Source of the DNA: Burkholderia sp. Bp9142
GTDB taxonomy: Bacteria > Pseudomonadota > Gammaproteobacteria > Burkholderiales > Burkholderiaceae
Assembly (NCBI RefSeq): GCF_003853415.1
Contig: NZ_QTPP01000001.1
Coordinates: 521,083-585,082, forward strand
Direction: 5' to 3'
DNA length: 64,000 nt
Below the pieces are notes generated by a model, which searched no databases, was not told the DNA's origin, and saw nothing but the letters and a program-made list of their open reading frames with translations. Position 1 is the stretch's first letter. Each line of letters opens with the position of its first letter. The translations under genes and the position numbers were made by a program. Shown here in pieces: positions 63,919 to 64,000 of this stretch.

Positions 63919-64000
63919 TGCGTCTATATGAACGCGTCCCGTTTGCAACAGCTTTCTTGCGTTTCTGACAGACAGGATGGGCTGCGTCTCTATATCCGGC

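Overview
The window looks like part of a secondary replicon of a Burkholderia cepacia-complex type bacterium. The evidence is high G+C with strong third-position GC bias, a LuxI/RsaM-like/LuxR quorum-sensing arrangement of the Burkholderia kind, a paralogous glmS, and many transport and regulator genes. No rRNA, tRNA or CRISPR array was recognised. Species cannot be fixed from this window alone.

Region 1 (1-11750) is a quorum-sensing-linked biosynthetic locus. On the minus strand an AHL synthase is followed by a short ACP-like remnant, a ketosynthase of KAS II type, an FAD oxidoreductase, a membrane fatty-acid desaturase, a Rieske oxygenase, an unrecognised protein, a DHA2 exporter and a fatty acyl-AMP ligase that leaves the left edge. 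An RsaM-like gene and a divergent LuxR gene sit upstream. The set suggests a desaturated, oxygenated acyl-derived metabolite of unknown structure, and no complete carrier protein is visible.

Region 2 (12000-40270) is ordinary accessory metabolism. It holds an MHS transporter, M19 dipeptidase, V4R-like protein and PAS-LuxR regulator; a cupredoxin; a Crp regulator divergent from an acyl-CoA ligase; an amino-acid binding protein with a DadA-type oxidase; BON, CsbD and 27-residue small proteins; HglS with LysR; an aldehyde dehydrogenase; a LysE exporter; an Old Yellow Enzyme with a MerR regulator; uronate dehydrogenase, LacI regulator and hexuronate-type transporter sharing one operator motif; Ada/AlkA plus Ogt alkylation repair; and an AsnC regulator divergent from glmS.

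Region 3 (about 40294-60100) is a copper/silver-type metal-resistance island inserted 23 bp downstream of glmS, the classical Tn7 target position. The glmS-side boundary has a TGT terminus and three repeated, TnsB-like sites, yet no transposition gene is in the window. Cargo: a LemA/TPM-domain operon; Met/His-rich small periplasmic and membrane proteins; a CusCBA-type RND efflux system in which CusB carries a C-terminal CusF domain; a separate CusF; DsbD; a PCYCGC-like protein; a PII-like protein; CueR with a clear operator; CopZ; and a CopA-type P1B ATPase. A histidine-kinase fragment shows that some cargo has been lost.

Region 4 (60116-64000) returns to chromosomal style, with an exported protein of unknown function, an AraC regulator, a GST and a Gram-negative porin, all apparently intact.
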